From the NCBI GenBank assembly GCA_017438285.1, contig JAFRVY010000025.1, forward strand, positions 1 through 33,090: 33,090 bases of DNA. The letters are read 5' to 3'. This document shows, in pieces, positions 32,745 to 33,090 of the stretch (positions are counted from its first letter, which is position 1; each line of letters starts with the position of its first letter). A program made the position numbers and the translations under genes. The notes beneath the pieces are model-generated. The model did not search any database. It was not told where the DNA came from and saw nothing but the letters and a program-made list of their open reading frames with translations. The stretch is from Bacillota bacterium (GTDB taxonomy: Bacteria; Bacillota; Clostridia; Peptostreptococcales; Anaerovoracaceae).

Positions 32745-33090
32745 ATGCCTTCTGACCCGTGGCCCATATGGGGTATATTAGTATTTTTATTAGTCATTGT
32801 TATCAATGGTTATTATGAAGCAGCAGTACGATCTATAGACTCGGCAAAGACCGTATCGGAACGTGAGAATATGCTCAGCTACGAAAGCGCGCTGAACGCT
32901 CTGAATGTCTTGCTTTTTACAGTCGGTTCCGCATGTCTTCTGATCGCTTACTGGAACCCATTGACTTACGCGATCGTCGCATGGCTGGGAATTGGCTACT
33001 TTGGACTTAAGCAGACCTTATCCTGCGCTGTCATACTGATCGTTGCCGCGATTCTCTTTCTTGGAATCGGAGAGGCGTTTCCGAGAAGAC
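32745..33090 (+). CDS. CNNM/DUF21 (HlyC/CorC-type) membrane protein, N-terminal part
   Basis: An open frame of 115 codons starts at 32745 and runs off the window. AAAGGAG (32728-32734) lies 10 bases upstream, and the start is 4 bases after the U32 stop. The protein has a first membrane helix right at the N-terminus (about 8-24), ING near residue 21 followed by a charged segment, and more hydrophobic helices from about 57. LGIGEAFPRR at the end matches the FGEILPK signature of the DUF21 domain. Full-length relatives carry CBS and CorC domains after this and are linked to magnesium transport; those domains are outside the window. Confidence 0.75.
   Translation, partial: MPSDPWPIWGILVFLLVIVINGYYEAAVRSIDSAKTVSERENMLSYESALNALNVLLFTVGSACLLIAYWNPLTYAIVAWLGIGYFGLKQTLSCAVILIVAAILFLGIGEAFPRR

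Overview
The window looks like a chromosomal segment of an anaerobic Gram-positive bacterium of the Clostridia (Eubacteriales). Evidence: SecD and SecF are fused; one long Rel protein carries the RXKD-type synthetase motif; HemZ, RNase J, a YlbF-family protein and YqeK are present; and the gene orders rel-dtd-MBL-hemZ-hisS-aspS, nadD-yqeK-rsfS and mltG-trmR-U32 are typical of Firmicutes. A family-level guess (Anaerovoracaceae or a relative) is weak inference. Almost all genes lie on the plus strand, packed tightly with many start/stop overlaps.

Layout. 1-4844: the 3' end of an OPT-type oligopeptide transporter, a P1-family (S58) self-processing peptidase, cytidine deaminase, DNA polymerase I and dephospho-CoA kinase. 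4845-6440: an APC amino-acid permease with its own promoter, an inverted repeat over the predicted transcription start, and a terminator. 6453-6851: a small VanZ-like membrane protein, the only gene on the minus strand. 6933-11853: tRNA-Leu(GAG) with promoter and terminator, an orphan beta-class DNA methyltransferase that appears to be leaderless, a 1213-residue RND exporter with a large coiled-coil insertion, and tRNA-Leu(CAA), whose promoter overlaps the end of the RND gene. 11898-15090: yajC and secDF, the accessory subunits of the Sec translocase, separated by a terminator and a promoter.

15103-22831: rel, dtd, an MBL-fold hydrolase, hemZ, hisS and aspS, linking the stringent response, removal of D-amino acids from tRNA, haem/radical-SAM chemistry and tRNA charging. 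22850-28989: nadD, yqeK, rsfS, leuS, RNase J and a YlbF-family protein (NAD synthesis, Ap4A hydrolysis, ribosome silencing, tRNA charging, RNA decay). 29008-32740: efp behind a strong extended -10 promoter and followed by a terminator; then mltG, trmR and a U32 protein. The last two match the known pair that makes 5-methoxyuridine at tRNA position 34. 32745-33090: the start of a CNNM/DUF21 (HlyC/CorC-type) membrane protein cut by the window edge.

Most of the window is housekeeping. The least ordinary part is the stretch between the two tRNA-Leu genes: a leaderless orphan methyltransferase coupled to an exporter with an unusual periplasmic-type coiled coil in a cell that should have no periplasm. 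No mobile element, CRISPR array, rRNA or phage gene was seen.
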